Assembly: GCF_015207665.1 (NCBI RefSeq)
Contig: NZ_JADEWL010000014.1
Coordinates: forward strand, 28,542 to 92,541
Source of the DNA: Plectonema cf. radiosum LEGE 06105
Lineage (GTDB): Bacteria > Cyanobacteriota > Cyanobacteriia > Cyanobacteriales > Nostocaceae
Direction of reading: 5' to 3'
DNA: 64,000 nt
A program made the position numbers and the translations under genes. The notes under the pieces were generated by a model. That model had not been told where the DNA came from and did not search any database. It saw only the letters and a list, made by a program, of their open reading frames with translations. Below are positions 45,371 through 54,830 of the stretch, in pieces; the stretch's first letter is position 1, and the number at the start of each line of letters is the position of its first letter.

Positions 45371-48199
45371 ATGACGATAAAAAAGTGTCTACAATTTGCA
45401 TTCGTAGGATTTGTCAGCTGCTTGAGTGCAAGTCTCTTCACGTCTAAAACCCTGGCACAGCAAAGTAATATTACCCCTGACAATTCTTTAAGTACGGAAT
45501 CTTCCCGTTTGAACCGTAATGTTCTGATCAATGGAATTAATGCAGACACAATTGATGGTGGAGCGCTGCGCGATCGCAATTTATTTCACAGCTTCAGTGA
45601 ATTTAATATTAACAATGGGCAAGCGGTGTATTTTGTCAATCCTGATGGTATACAAAATATCTTGACGCGGGTAACGGGTGGGAATGCGTCAAATATTTTC
45701 GGTACTTTGGGAGTTGATGGTACAGCGAATTTGTTTTTGATTAACCCCAGTGGAATTGTATTTGGGGAAAATGCGAGTTTAGATTTACAAGGTTCTTTTG
45801 TAGGGACAACTGCTTCGGGGTTGCAGTTTGGGGAACAAGGTAGCTTTAGCGCTACTAATCCGGAATTACCGGGTTCATTAACTGTTAATCCTTCGGCTTT
45901 GTTTTTTAATCAAGTAGAAGCGACTGGGGGAATTATTAATAAATCCCAAGCATTCGCAGGAATTAACCCTGATGGAAATTTTACTACAGGATTAAGAGTT
46001 CCTGATGGTAAAAGTTTATTGCTTGTAGGAGGTGATATTAATTTTGATGGCGGTAGGTTAAGAGCTTACGAAGGGAATATTGAATTAGCTTCATTAACTG
46101 TTCCGGGAAGGGTAGGGTTAGATATTTCTGGTGATACTTTTAGTTTAAATATTCCCGAAAATGTCGAACGAGGAGATATTTATTTAACAAATCAATCTGC
46201 AATTAGTGTTGGTGGTGCAGGTGGAGGAAATCTTACATTTAATGCTCGTAATATAGAAATTTCCAACTCATTTTTATTTGCTGGGATTGGTAGAAATTCA
46301 TTTAATACTGACGCACAAGCGGGAGATATTAATCTCAATGCTACGGGTTTAATTGAACTTACAAATGGTAGTTTTATTTATAATGATGTTGATAGCGTTG
46401 GTAATGCTGGTGATATAAATATTAATGGTGATTCGATTGTGGTAAAGAATGCTTCTCAAATCAACACTCAAACTTTTGGAATCGGTAACGCAGGTAATAT
46501 AAATATTAATGCTCGTGAAAATATTTTGTTTCAAGGTAGAGATGGTTTACTTTTTAATGATATAAACCAAGCTACTATAATTTTTAGTAGAGTCGATTCG
46601 CAAGCTATAGGTAATGCAGGTAATATTCAATTAACAACTTCTACTCTTTCTGTTAATGATGGAGTTTTTATTGGTAGCAATAGTCTTGGATTTGGTAATG
46701 CAGGTGATATAACCATAAATGCTAGCGATACAGCAAGCTTGAATAATAATAGTAATATTTCTACCAGTATCTTTTTTGGAGAAGGAGGTAAAGGGGGAGA
46801 TATTCAAATTAAAACCGGAACTTTTAATTTAATAAATGGAGGTATTCTATCTACAGAGGTTTCTGGATCGGGAAATGCAGGTAATATATTTATCGAAGCT
46901 CGCGATAGTATTAATATAAATGGCTCTACTTTCCCAAGTAGAATTCAAACCAACTTGTTAACAGGAGGTGTAGGTAAAGGTGGAGAAGTTCAAATTACCA
47001 CAGGTTCGCTGTTTGTGAATAATAGCTATTTATCTACCGCAACCGATGGGTGGGGAAATGCAGGTAATATAACTATCAATGCTCGCAACCGAGTAACTTT
47101 TGAGAATTCAGAAATATTTACTTCAACAGGAACACAAGCTTTTGGTGATGCAGGTAATATAACCGTTACTACAGGTGACTTTAGCGTTACAAATGATGGG
47201 ATTATATCAGCAACAACTTTTAGTGATACTAATGCTGGAAACATCACTTTTAACGCTAATACTTTTACAATAACAAACGGCGGAAAAATTAATACAAATA
47301 CCTTCGGTAAGGGAGATGCTGGTGATATCAACCTTAATATAAAAGATAAAATTACCCTTTCTGGAAACAAACAAGCACCAACTGGATTATTCGCGAGTAC
47401 TTCTGCTGAATCTACCGGAAAAGGCGGTAGTATATTTATCGACCCCCGTTTAGTTGTGATCGAAAATGGTGCAGTAGTATCGGTTGGTAGCGACGGTACG
47501 GGAGATGCAGGGGATATCTTTCTACAAGCAGGTACTCTTCAATTAGATAATGGTTTTATCGCCGCTCAAACAGCCAGTACTCAAGGTGGAAATATTAATT
47601 TACAAATAAGCGAATTATTACTGTTCCGTAATGGGAGCGAAATCAGCACAACCGCAGGAACAGCATTAGCTGGGGGAGATGGGGGAAATATCGATATCAA
47701 TTCTAAATTTATTGTTTCTATTCCCGAAGAAAACAGCGATATTACAGCTAATGCTTTCAGCGGTAATGGTGGACAAGTCAATATTATTAGTAGTGGTATT
47801 TTCGGTATTGAACCCCAGGAAAGTTTAACAGGAAAAAGCGATATTACAGCAAGTTCCGAACTGGGTATTTCTGGTGAAACAAATATCAATGCTGACGATA
47901 CCAGTTCAATTCAAAACAGTTTTACCGAACTTTCTCCAAATATAGATACCGATGCAATAATTGCTGATAGCTGTATTGTTAGGGGTAATAAAAAACAACA
48001 AAATTCTTTTAGAATTACAGGTAGTGGTGGTTTACCAAGCAATCGTCCCGGTAATGTTTTGGTTTCCGAATATATAACTGGTGAAGTCAGAAATATTAGT
48101 AATTCTAGGGATTGGAAAAAGGGCGATCGCATTATTGAACCCCAGGGATTGTATCGGATGGAAAATGGGGAATTGTTGTTGAGTCGGGAATGTTCGTAG
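45371..48199 (+). CDS. Two-partner-secretion exoprotein (filamentous haemagglutinin type)
   Basis: 942 residues. A signal peptide ends near LAQ (29-31). Residues about 40-150 form the TPS domain needed for export (LFHSFSEFNINNGQAVYFVN, GTLGVDGTANLFLINPSG, then FGENASLDLQGSFVGTTAS). Residues about 200-860 are repeated right-handed beta-helix rungs (GNAGDININ, GNAGNITIN repeating every 60-90 residues). The C-terminus (DSCIVRGNKKQQ, LLLSRECS) is typical of cyanobacterial members and has two cysteines. It would be exported by the ShlB/FhaC protein at 49254 and remain at the surface or be released. The adhesin or other function is family knowledge. Confidence 0.9.
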   Translation: MTIKKCLQFAFVGFVSCLSASLFTSKTLAQQSNITPDNSLSTESSRLNRNVLINGINADTIDGGALRDRNLFHSFSEFNINNGQAVYFVNPDGIQNILTRVTGGNASNIFGTLGVDGTANLFLINPSGIVFGENASLDLQGSFVGTTASGLQFGEQGSFSATNPELPGSLTVNPSALFFNQVEATGGIINKSQAFAGINPDGNFTTGLRVPDGKSLLLVGGDINFDGGRLRAYEGNIELASLTVPGRVGLDISGDTFSLNIPENVERGDIYLTNQSAISVGGAGGGNLTFNARNIEISNSFLFAGIGRNSFNTDAQAGDINLNATGLIELTNGSFIYNDVDSVGNAGDININGDSIVVKNASQINTQTFGIGNAGNININARENILFQGRDGLLFNDINQATIIFSRVDSQAIGNAGNIQLTTSTLSVNDGVFIGSNSLGFGNAGDITINASDTASLNNNSNISTSIFFGEGGKGGDIQIKTGTFNLINGGILSTEVSGSGNAGNIFIEARDSININGSTFPSRIQTNLLTGGVGKGGEVQITTGSLFVNNSYLSTATDGWGNAGNITINARNRVTFENSEIFTSTGTQAFGDAGNITVTTGDFSVTNDGIISATTFSDTNAGNITFNANTFTITNGGKINTNTFGKGDAGDINLNIKDKITLSGNKQAPTGLFASTSAESTGKGGSIFIDPRLVVIENGAVVSVGSDGTGDAGDIFLQAGTLQLDNGFIAAQTASTQGGNINLQISELLLFRNGSEISTTAGTALAGGDGGNIDINSKFIVSIPEENSDITANAFSGNGGQVNIISSGIFGIEPQESLTGKSDITASSELGISGETNINADDTSSIQNSFTELSPNIDTDAIIADSCIVRGNKKQQNSFRITGSGGLPSNRPGNVLVSEYITGEVRNISNSRDWKKGDRIIEPQGLYRMENGELLLSRECS

Positions 48200-48259
48200 G
48201 GTGTGTTACGGCATGATTTAATAAGCATAAAAAAAAGTACAGAACAACCATAACAAAGA

Positions 48260-48288
48260 AAAAGCCGGAGATTAACACTCCGACTTTT
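48260..48288. terminator. Bidirectional terminator
   Basis: AAAAGCCGGAG (48260-48270) pairs with CTCCGACTTTT (48278-48288), one mismatch, seven-base loop. It lies between the convergent stops of the exoprotein (48199) and the nuclease gene (48313) and has A/T runs on both sides. Confidence 0.75.
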
Positions 48289-48312
48289 GAATTGAAGAAA
48301 AATTTAATTGAT

Positions 48313-49164
48313 TTAATTTTGTTCAAGCCAAGTAATTAAATCGGTAATATCTGAGAAATCAATAAATTCCTCTCCCAAGGTTTCTAATTGTGCGGTAGAT
48401 AATAATCGAATTTTCTCAATTATTGATGAATCTATTTCACCAAAACGTCGATTTATCAAACGAGTTAAAAACTGAAATGCTTCTTCTTGTCTTCCCTGTT
48501 GTCTTCCTTTCTTTTCTCCTTGTTTTTCTCCCTTCTGAAATATATCTTGATAGATAACTGAATCTTGCATAATATCCTCGCTTAAAAATTGACGAATCAA
48601 GTCTTTTTCAAACTTTAGACCTGCTAAAATTTCAACATAGGCAGCGATATTCTTTTTTGTCTCCCTATCTGAAATTTTAGCAATATTTTCTTTTACTTGC
48701 TCCCATAAAGTTTGAGGTGAGGTTGTTTTTGTCAATGGTGCTAGGGGTAACAACGCAAGATTATTTATAAACATCATTGAATCCTGCTCCCACATTCTTA
48801 TAGCTCGATAACGGTGAGTAGTTGTTTCATTGACATACTCTTCGGTAAAGGCAATTTCATCATTGGTTTCTTGTAAAAAGATTACAACTTGAACAACGGG
48901 AATACCATATTGACGTATTAACCTAACAGAGTAATCCAACATTCTAAAAGGAATTGATGGAGTAGAAGTTGTGATTGTTTGAAATTCAATGTGTAAAATG
49001 CGATTCTCTGTTTGTAAAAATATTAACGAGTCAGCACGGATTGGTTCGATGCTTAATTCTGTTTTTAATACTTTTATTTGACGTGGTTCTACAGGTAGTA
49101 ACCATCGCGCAAATTCAAGAGGATACTTTTCTGCAATTAGCTTGCAAATGTTGTCATAGCTCAC
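48313..49164 (-). CDS. Rpn-family putative nuclease with DUF4351 tail
   Basis: 283 residues. The N-terminal 190 residues are of the PD-(D/E)XK-like Rpn/transposase group: RADSLIFLQTENRILHIEFQ contains the Asp, Glu and Gln expected for the catalytic core. A charged linker (GEKQGEKKGRQQGRQEE, about 213-229) leads to a C-terminal DUF4351 (LTRLINRRFGEIDSSIIEKI). Such genes are numerous in cyanobacteria and are thought to be mobile or recombination-promoting. It separates the exoprotein from its transporter and probably inserted into the locus. No flanking direct repeat was found by eye. Confidence 0.85.
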   Translation of the reverse strand: MSYDNICKLIAEKYPLEFARWLLPVEPRQIKVLKTELSIEPIRADSLIFLQTENRILHIEFQTITTSTPSIPFRMLDYSVRLIRQYGIPVVQVVIFLQETNDEIAFTEEYVNETTTHRYRAIRMWEQDSMMFINNLALLPLAPLTKTTSPQTLWEQVKENIAKISDRETKKNIAAYVEILAGLKFEKDLIRQFLSEDIMQDSVIYQDIFQKGEKQGEKKGRQQGRQEEAFQFLTRLINRRFGEIDSSIIEKIRLLSTAQLETLGEEFIDFSDITDLITWLEQN

Positions 49165-49253
49165 GGTTATACACCCAATTTATGATATTAACATTTTCTC
49201 ATTTTTGAGCTATTTAACAACATTTGAAAAGCCGTAAAACACCCTACAATCTA

Positions 49254-50978
49254 TCAAAATGGTTGATACCTGACTGAAAAATTAAACCCATTTTCTTGCA
49301 AAGAATTACCACTATCCCCTCTTCCAATCAATGGAATACCGTAATCCGCTCGCAATCCCAAACCTTTCAAGGGTTGCCATTGTAATCCTAAGCCCAAACT
49401 AGCAAGGGTTTGTGGTGAGGGGTTACTAATACCATTATTCCAACCCGTACCAATATCAAAAAATGGTATTAACTGGAGGGTTTCAACGGACGATGACAGG
49501 GGAATTCTTGCTTCAATTCCTCCAACTATTCCGCTATCGGTAACGATTTGATTTTGACGATATCCTCTTACTGTATCTACTCCCCCAATACTAATTTTCT
49601 CTGCTGAGAGTAACGAGTCTCCCGTAAGTTGAGTATTGATTTTAGTAAGCATCAAAATATGCGGAGATAATCTTTGTACCCATTGAAATTGTCCTACCCA
49701 AGCGACAAAACGCCCATCTGTACCGCTATCGTTAACTGTTGCGTCAAAAGCATCGATACCCACGCTAAATTGCGATCGCGCTGCTAAAACGCTGTTGGTG
49801 TTACGTTTGAGCCAATCTTGAGACAAGCGAATTACGCTCAGTTTTGATTCTCCTTCTTCTGGTCCTTCTGTAAAAGAAAAGGGAATATCATCAAGTATGA
49901 AAGTTTGGGAACGTCGTAAATCAAAAGCTAAACCTAGAGCAAGTTCGTTATCTGTAGTATTAATTAACGGTTGTCGTAGGTTTAATGAAAAAGTTTCGGT
50001 TCCGCTACGGATATTTAAGTCATTAAAATCATCTTCAATAATTCGACTATCGGTATTGCTGAAGCTGACACCTACTGTTCCGTTAAGGGAATTAAAGGGA
50101 ATAGAATAGTTGATATCGTAAAGGTCTAAACCTTGAGTGATACCGTATTCAGCGGTGAATTTATCCGCAAATCCGAGTACATTATCGTGAGCAACGAAGA
50201 CACTTGCTTGTTCGGAACCGACGCTGGGTGATTGATTGTTAGCAAAACTAACTCCAGCGTGAAATGCTTTGGCTTCGGTAATTTGTACTTGTAAAATATT
50301 ATTTCCTGGAACACTTCCTGCGGTTAATTCAGCATTAACTCGTTGGATAACCGGATCAATTTGTAATAACTGTAAAGCTTGTTCGAGACGTTTTTGATTT
50401 AAAGGCTTCCCAGTAAAACGTTGAATCCGGGAACGTACATAGCTTGTTTGCAATCGTTGTAATCCAGTAATCGCAATATCTTCGAGTTCACCTTCTACAA
50501 CCTGAATTTCTACAATACCGTCAGCAACATTTTGATTATTGGGAATAAACGCTCCGCTGGAGATATAACCTTGTTTTGCGTAAAGTTGGGTAATTTGCGA
50601 GCGTAATTGTAATAGTTGTTCAAATAGGATTTGTTTATTTTCTAAAGGTCGTTTTAGCTTAATTATTTCATCTTCTAAAACGGAATTTCCTTTAACCTGA
50701 ATTTCCTTGACAAAGAAAGTAGTACCGATGGGGAAAGTCGAGTCTGGTAAATTCTCCTGGGGTGGTGATGGGAGAATCGGATCAGTTTCCGTTGGTAATG
50801 TAGTTGGTATTGGTTTTGGTTCCGATTGCGGAATAGTTTCTTCAACTTTCCCCGGTACACCTGAAGGAATTGTGATTCCCGACGGTGGTGTAGATTGAGC
50901 CAATACAGTGAGTGGAGTAATAGAGATACAACAAATGAATGTGACAAAAAACTTTTGCAACCAAGGGTAAGAATCCAT
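49254..50978 (-). CDS. ShlB/FhaC/HecB-type outer-membrane transporter
   Basis: 574 residues. Signal peptide (about 1-27, LAQ), a Pro-rich linker (about 28-82), then two POTRA domains (about 86-165 and 165-235; FFVKEIQVKGNSVLEDEIIK, AITGLQRLQTSYVRSRIQRF) and a 16-strand barrel region to a terminal FSVRYQPF. The VRGY motif in VDTVRGYRQNQ (about 467-477) is the conserved plug/L6 motif of TpsB transporters. It would secrete the exoprotein at 45371. It diverges from the CHAT-TPR gene with 244 bases between starts, which probably hold both promoters. Confidence 0.93.
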   Translation of the reverse strand: MDSYPWLQKFFVTFICCISITPLTVLAQSTPPSGITIPSGVPGKVEETIPQSEPKPIPTTLPTETDPILPSPPQENLPDSTFPIGTTFFVKEIQVKGNSVLEDEIIKLKRPLENKQILFEQLLQLRSQITQLYAKQGYISSGAFIPNNQNVADGIVEIQVVEGELEDIAITGLQRLQTSYVRSRIQRFTGKPLNQKRLEQALQLLQIDPVIQRVNAELTAGSVPGNNILQVQITEAKAFHAGVSFANNQSPSVGSEQASVFVAHDNVLGFADKFTAEYGITQGLDLYDINYSIPFNSLNGTVGVSFSNTDSRIIEDDFNDLNIRSGTETFSLNLRQPLINTTDNELALGLAFDLRRSQTFILDDIPFSFTEGPEEGESKLSVIRLSQDWLKRNTNSVLAARSQFSVGIDAFDATVNDSGTDGRFVAWVGQFQWVQRLSPHILMLTKINTQLTGDSLLSAEKISIGGVDTVRGYRQNQIVTDSGIVGGIEARIPLSSSVETLQLIPFFDIGTGWNNGISNPSPQTLASLGLGLQWQPLKGLGLRADYGIPLIGRGDSGNSLQENGFNFSVRYQPF

Positions 50979-51222
50979 TGTTTGTGTATAGTATGTATGA
51001 AAATACTTTCTAAAAATATAATTCTAAGTATTATGACCAGATTAGAATACCATAAGTATTTTGTTCTTTGATTGCTGAAAACTGCAAATTTTACTCAAAA
51101 CCCTTGCTTAAATCCTTATTTCTGCTAACTTTTAAATAATCTGCCAAATACAAATAAAATGTATCCTAAATTACTATTCATGGTCTGATGTGTTGTTTCC
51201 TATTTCCTAACCCCTAATCCTG

Positions 51223-53922
51223 ATGAAATCCAAAAATAAACGTATTAGATTATTACAACTTTTATTCTGTACAACTTTATTAATTTGTATATCCTTCGGA
51301 CAAGTTGTATCGGCTCAAAATCCTCAAATAAACTTATTCGTTGAAAAAGGAGTGAGAGATTACAAAAATGGGAATTTCAGTAATGCGATAAAACATTGGC
51401 AGGAAGCATTAGTTAAATATCAAAATCAAAATAATCCCTCAGCGACAGCAGTTATACATGAAAATTTGGGACGTGCTTATCAAAAATTAGGAGAAAATCA
51501 AGCTGCAATTACATCTTTTTTATCTGCAATTCGCAATTATCAAGCGGTGAAAGATATCCCACAAGTGGGACGAATGCACACGGAATTAGCTCAAGTTTAT
51601 AGCAGTTTGGGACAATCGAGAAAAGCTATTTCTCTACTGTGTGGAAAAGTAAATCAAGGAATTAATAATATAGAATGTCAACAGGAAAGTGCGGTACAAA
51701 TTGCTAATAATTATAATGATAAGCAGGGTAAAGTTGCGGCTTTGGGAGTTTTGGGTGAGGTATATCGATTAATTGGTAATTATGACCGAGGAATCGCTTA
51801 TTTACAAGCGGCTCAAAATATTGATTCAAATAATTTTTTAGTTTTAAATAGTCTGGGGAATGCTTATCTAAATCGCGCTCAGTTGCGAGAATTGCAAGCA
51901 AAATCGGCTGCTAAAATTGGTCTTAATGAAAAACAAATCGAATTTAATCAAAAGAGCAAGACTGATTTTCAAGTAGCTCGTGAAAACTTTAAAAATAGCA
52001 TTAAATTAGCCAGGGAAGAAAATAAAGAATTGGCTGAGATGCGGGGGTTATTAAATCTAATTAAATTGGGTTCTCTTACAGATGAAAATCAAACACAGAA
52101 TCAAACCCAAGTTCTCGATGATACTACATTTAATCATGCAGTTAAAAATGCTTTAAGACTTCTGGAAAACTTACCGGATTCTGAAACCAAGGTTTACGGA
52201 GCGATTGATTTAGCATATTTACAAAAGAATTCCCAAACCAATTCACCATTTACCAAATGTCCTATTCAATTAGTTTTACCAGAACAAACATTAAGTTTGC
52301 TGCAAAAATCTGTATCTACCAGCAATAAATTACAAGATAATCGCTTACAATCCTATTCACTAGGTGCTTTGGGACATTTTTGGGAATGCAATCAAAATAA
52401 TCAGAAAGCATTACAATATACTCAAAATGCTATCGTCGCAGCAGATAATAAATTAAGCGCAAAAGAAAGCTTGTATTTATGGGAATGGCAAGCTGGACGT
52501 ATTTTAGATCAGCAGAATCAGAAGCAACAAGCTATCGAATCCTATCAAAGAGCGTTTGAAACTTTGGAAGATATTCGTCTGGATATATTGACAGCAAAAC
52601 GTGACGTACAGTTTGATTTTCGCGATGTTGTCCGACCTTTGTACCGTACTTTAGCACAATCGCGACTGGAACTATTGCAAGCTGGAGCAATTCCCAACGA
52701 ACAGCGTGACGATGAATTATCCAAAGTTGTAACAACTATTGATGCTTTGAAACTAGCTGAATTACAAAACTATTTTGGTAACGATTGCGTTTTAAGCGGG
52801 TTGAATCCCAAACAGGTGGACGAACTTCTTGAAGATAAGCAAAACAGTGCTGCTTACGAAAATACCGTATTTTTAAGTTCAATTATTTTAGATGGTAAAA
52901 CCGGAATATTATTGCAATCAGCTAATCAACCCACTAAATTTAGATGGATTAAAGATTCGCAACAAAGGATAGTTAGTAGTAAGGAATTAGAAAGAACAAT
53001 TGCTGAATTTCGCGACGGGTTAGTTAAAGGAGAAGAAGCACTTAATTACGATCCGACAATCGCAGCACAACTTTATGATTGGATAATTCGTCCCTTTGCT
53101 GATGATATTCAACCCGATAAAGTTAAAACTTTAGTATTTATCCAGGACGGATTTTTACGTAGCGTGCCAATGGCTCCACTTTATGATAATCAACAAAAAA
53201 AATATTTAGTTGAAACCTATGCAATTGCTACAACTCCGAGTTTAAGATTAACCGTAACCAAACCAAATCGTAACAAGCAAAAAGCATTAATTTTAGGTTT
53301 AACAGAAACATCCACAATTGACGGAAAAACCTTTCCCCAAATTTATGCTGTTGAAAATGAAATTAAAGCAGTTCAAAAATTATTTCCCAATCATACTCAA
53401 TTAATCGACGAGAATTTTATCCCCCAAAACTTCCAGCAGAAACTTCAACAAACTACATATCCTATCATCCACATAGCCAGTCACGCTCAATTTGGAATTA
53501 TTCCCCAAGACACCTTTATTGTTACTGGTAAAAACAAAAAAATTACCATCAATCAATTAGAAAACTCGCTACAAAATCTCAAAAATCCATCCGATAGCGT
53601 CGAAATTCTTGCACTTACCGCTTGTCAAACTGCACTTGGTGACGATCGTGCTACTTTGGGATTAGCTGGAGTAGCATTACAGGTAGGTGTTAAAAGCGCG
53701 ATCGCATCTTTATGGAACGTCCAAGATGACTCCACAGCCAGACTAGTAGAAGAATTTTACAAGAACTATAGCGAAAGGGAAATGACTATAGCTCAAGCAC
53801 TGCAAAAAGCTCAAATCAAAATGATTAATACTAAAAAATTGCCACCATCAGAACGTATTGATATCAAGCATGATAACCCCGTATATTGGGGTGCGATGAT
53901 TGTTATTGGTAACTGGTTGTGA
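51223..53922 (+). CDS. Secreted TPR-CHAT domain protein
   Basis: 899 residues. A signal peptide (about 1-31, ending VSAQ) precedes TPR-like helical repeats (about 35-500; AIKHWQEALVKYQNQNNPSA, YQKLGENQAAITSFLSAIRN). The CHAT domain occupies about 600-895, with catalytic dyad H754 (IASHAQF) and C801 (LTACQTALGDDRATLGLAGV) and the usual ASLWNVQDDSTARLVEEFY. CHAT domains are caspase-like; related proteins cleave partners or are adaptors. Export to the periplasm is implied by the signal. Genes like this often accompany TPS loci in cyanobacteria. It converges on the DUF928 gene. Confidence 0.92.
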   Translation: MKSKNKRIRLLQLLFCTTLLICISFGQVVSAQNPQINLFVEKGVRDYKNGNFSNAIKHWQEALVKYQNQNNPSATAVIHENLGRAYQKLGENQAAITSFLSAIRNYQAVKDIPQVGRMHTELAQVYSSLGQSRKAISLLCGKVNQGINNIECQQESAVQIANNYNDKQGKVAALGVLGEVYRLIGNYDRGIAYLQAAQNIDSNNFLVLNSLGNAYLNRAQLRELQAKSAAKIGLNEKQIEFNQKSKTDFQVARENFKNSIKLAREENKELAEMRGLLNLIKLGSLTDENQTQNQTQVLDDTTFNHAVKNALRLLENLPDSETKVYGAIDLAYLQKNSQTNSPFTKCPIQLVLPEQTLSLLQKSVSTSNKLQDNRLQSYSLGALGHFWECNQNNQKALQYTQNAIVAADNKLSAKESLYLWEWQAGRILDQQNQKQQAIESYQRAFETLEDIRLDILTAKRDVQFDFRDVVRPLYRTLAQSRLELLQAGAIPNEQRDDELSKVVTTIDALKLAELQNYFGNDCVLSGLNPKQVDELLEDKQNSAAYENTVFLSSIILDGKTGILLQSANQPTKFRWIKDSQQRIVSSKELERTIAEFRDGLVKGEEALNYDPTIAAQLYDWIIRPFADDIQPDKVKTLVFIQDGFLRSVPMAPLYDNQQKKYLVETYAIATTPSLRLTVTKPNRNKQKALILGLTETSTIDGKTFPQIYAVENEIKAVQKLFPNHTQLIDENFIPQNFQQKLQQTTYPIIHIASHAQFGIIPQDTFIVTGKNKKITINQLENSLQNLKNPSDSVEILALTACQTALGDDRATLGLAGVALQVGVKSAIASLWNVQDDSTARLVEEFYKNYSEREMTIAQALQKAQIKMINTKKLPPSERIDIKHDNPVYWGAMIVIGNWL

Positions 53923-53966
53923 GGGAAGGAAGTAGTCATTATTCCCTACTCCCTTTACTAAAAACT

Positions 53967-54701
53967 TTACAAACTTTCCTGAGAAATCATCTCAAGATAA
54001 CCTATTCTTCTTTTAATATTTTTGATTTCGATTTCGGTTCCTATAACAAGTTCTGACTCAGCCAATTCTTGGACTAACTTTGACCCTGTTGGACTCAATT
54101 TTTTATTATTACCTTCTGTTTTTAATGCTTCCTCAAGCGCTTCATACCAAAGTTCGTTTTCAGCATAATAATCAACAGCTTCAGGAATAGTCGTAAACTT
54201 ATTTTTAACTACTGATTGAGGATTAATAACCTCAAATTCTGCCCGTTTGACAATTTGTCCGCCGGGACAGTCTAATGTAATTTGCCATAAATATGTTTTA
54301 CCCACCGTTAATTCAGAATAATTAGTGGGAAGCTTTAATGTATTAATTCCTGTTACCGATGGTATTTCTTGAGCTTTTCCAACTTGTTTAACTCTGGTAT
54401 CTGACTCAAATTCAAACAGTCGCAATCCCACATTATTATCGCTTGATGTATACCAAGCAAGTATTGGACGAACAGAAGCAGTTCTACCAACAAATGTTCT
54501 AGGAGCAAGCAACGTCAAAGGTATTTGACTACCCGGACATCCACGAGAACCACTACTACGGGAATATCCACTGGCAGGTTTGCGATTTTTCGGCTTATAT
54601 TTAGCATAAGTTGGGACTGCGGTAATTAAGAAAAATATTCCCACTACCAAACTTGTTAATCCACGACGATTCCGCCAAAATACTAAATTTTGATGATTCA
54701 C
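53967..54701 (-). CDS. DUF928 family protein, secreted
   Basis: 244 residues. Signal peptide (about 15-34, cleavage near TYAK) and a basic, Ser-rich segment (YKPKNRKPASGYSRSSGSRG). The DUF928 core begins IPLTLLAPRTFVGRTASVRP and includes GKTYLWQITLDCPGG, followed by a helical C-terminus. The function is unknown, but the family is typically found beside CHAT, CHASE2 and TPS genes, as here. It is the last gene of the regulator-kinase-DUF928 group on the reverse strand, 129 bases after the kinase, with a 12-base tandem repeat in the gap. Confidence 0.8.
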   Translation of the reverse strand: MNHQNLVFWRNRRGLTSLVVGIFFLITAVPTYAKYKPKNRKPASGYSRSSGSRGCPGSQIPLTLLAPRTFVGRTASVRPILAWYTSSDNNVGLRLFEFESDTRVKQVGKAQEIPSVTGINTLKLPTNYSELTVGKTYLWQITLDCPGGQIVKRAEFEVINPQSVVKNKFTTIPEAVDYYAENELWYEALEEALKTEGNNKKLSPTGSKLVQELAESELVIGTEIEIKNIKRRIGYLEMISQESL

Positions 54702-54760
54702 GATAAATACTGTATTACTTTATAGTCTTGTGTAGATAGACGGGAAAAGTATAATACAGT

Positions 54761-54796
54761 TCACATAATAAATCACATAATAAATCACATAATAAA
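54761..54796. repeat. Three 12-bp tandem copies of TCACATAATAAA
   Basis: TCACATAATAAA is repeated exactly at 54761, 54773 and 54785. It lies between the kinase stop (54831) and the DUF928 start (54701) on the reverse strand, so it could be in the DUF928 promoter or leader. It is the only non-heptamer short tandem array I noticed outside AT-only tracts. Confidence 0.9.
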
Positions 54797-54830
54797 TATA
54801 AAAATACTAGTTATTGTGTACCTGAAAACA

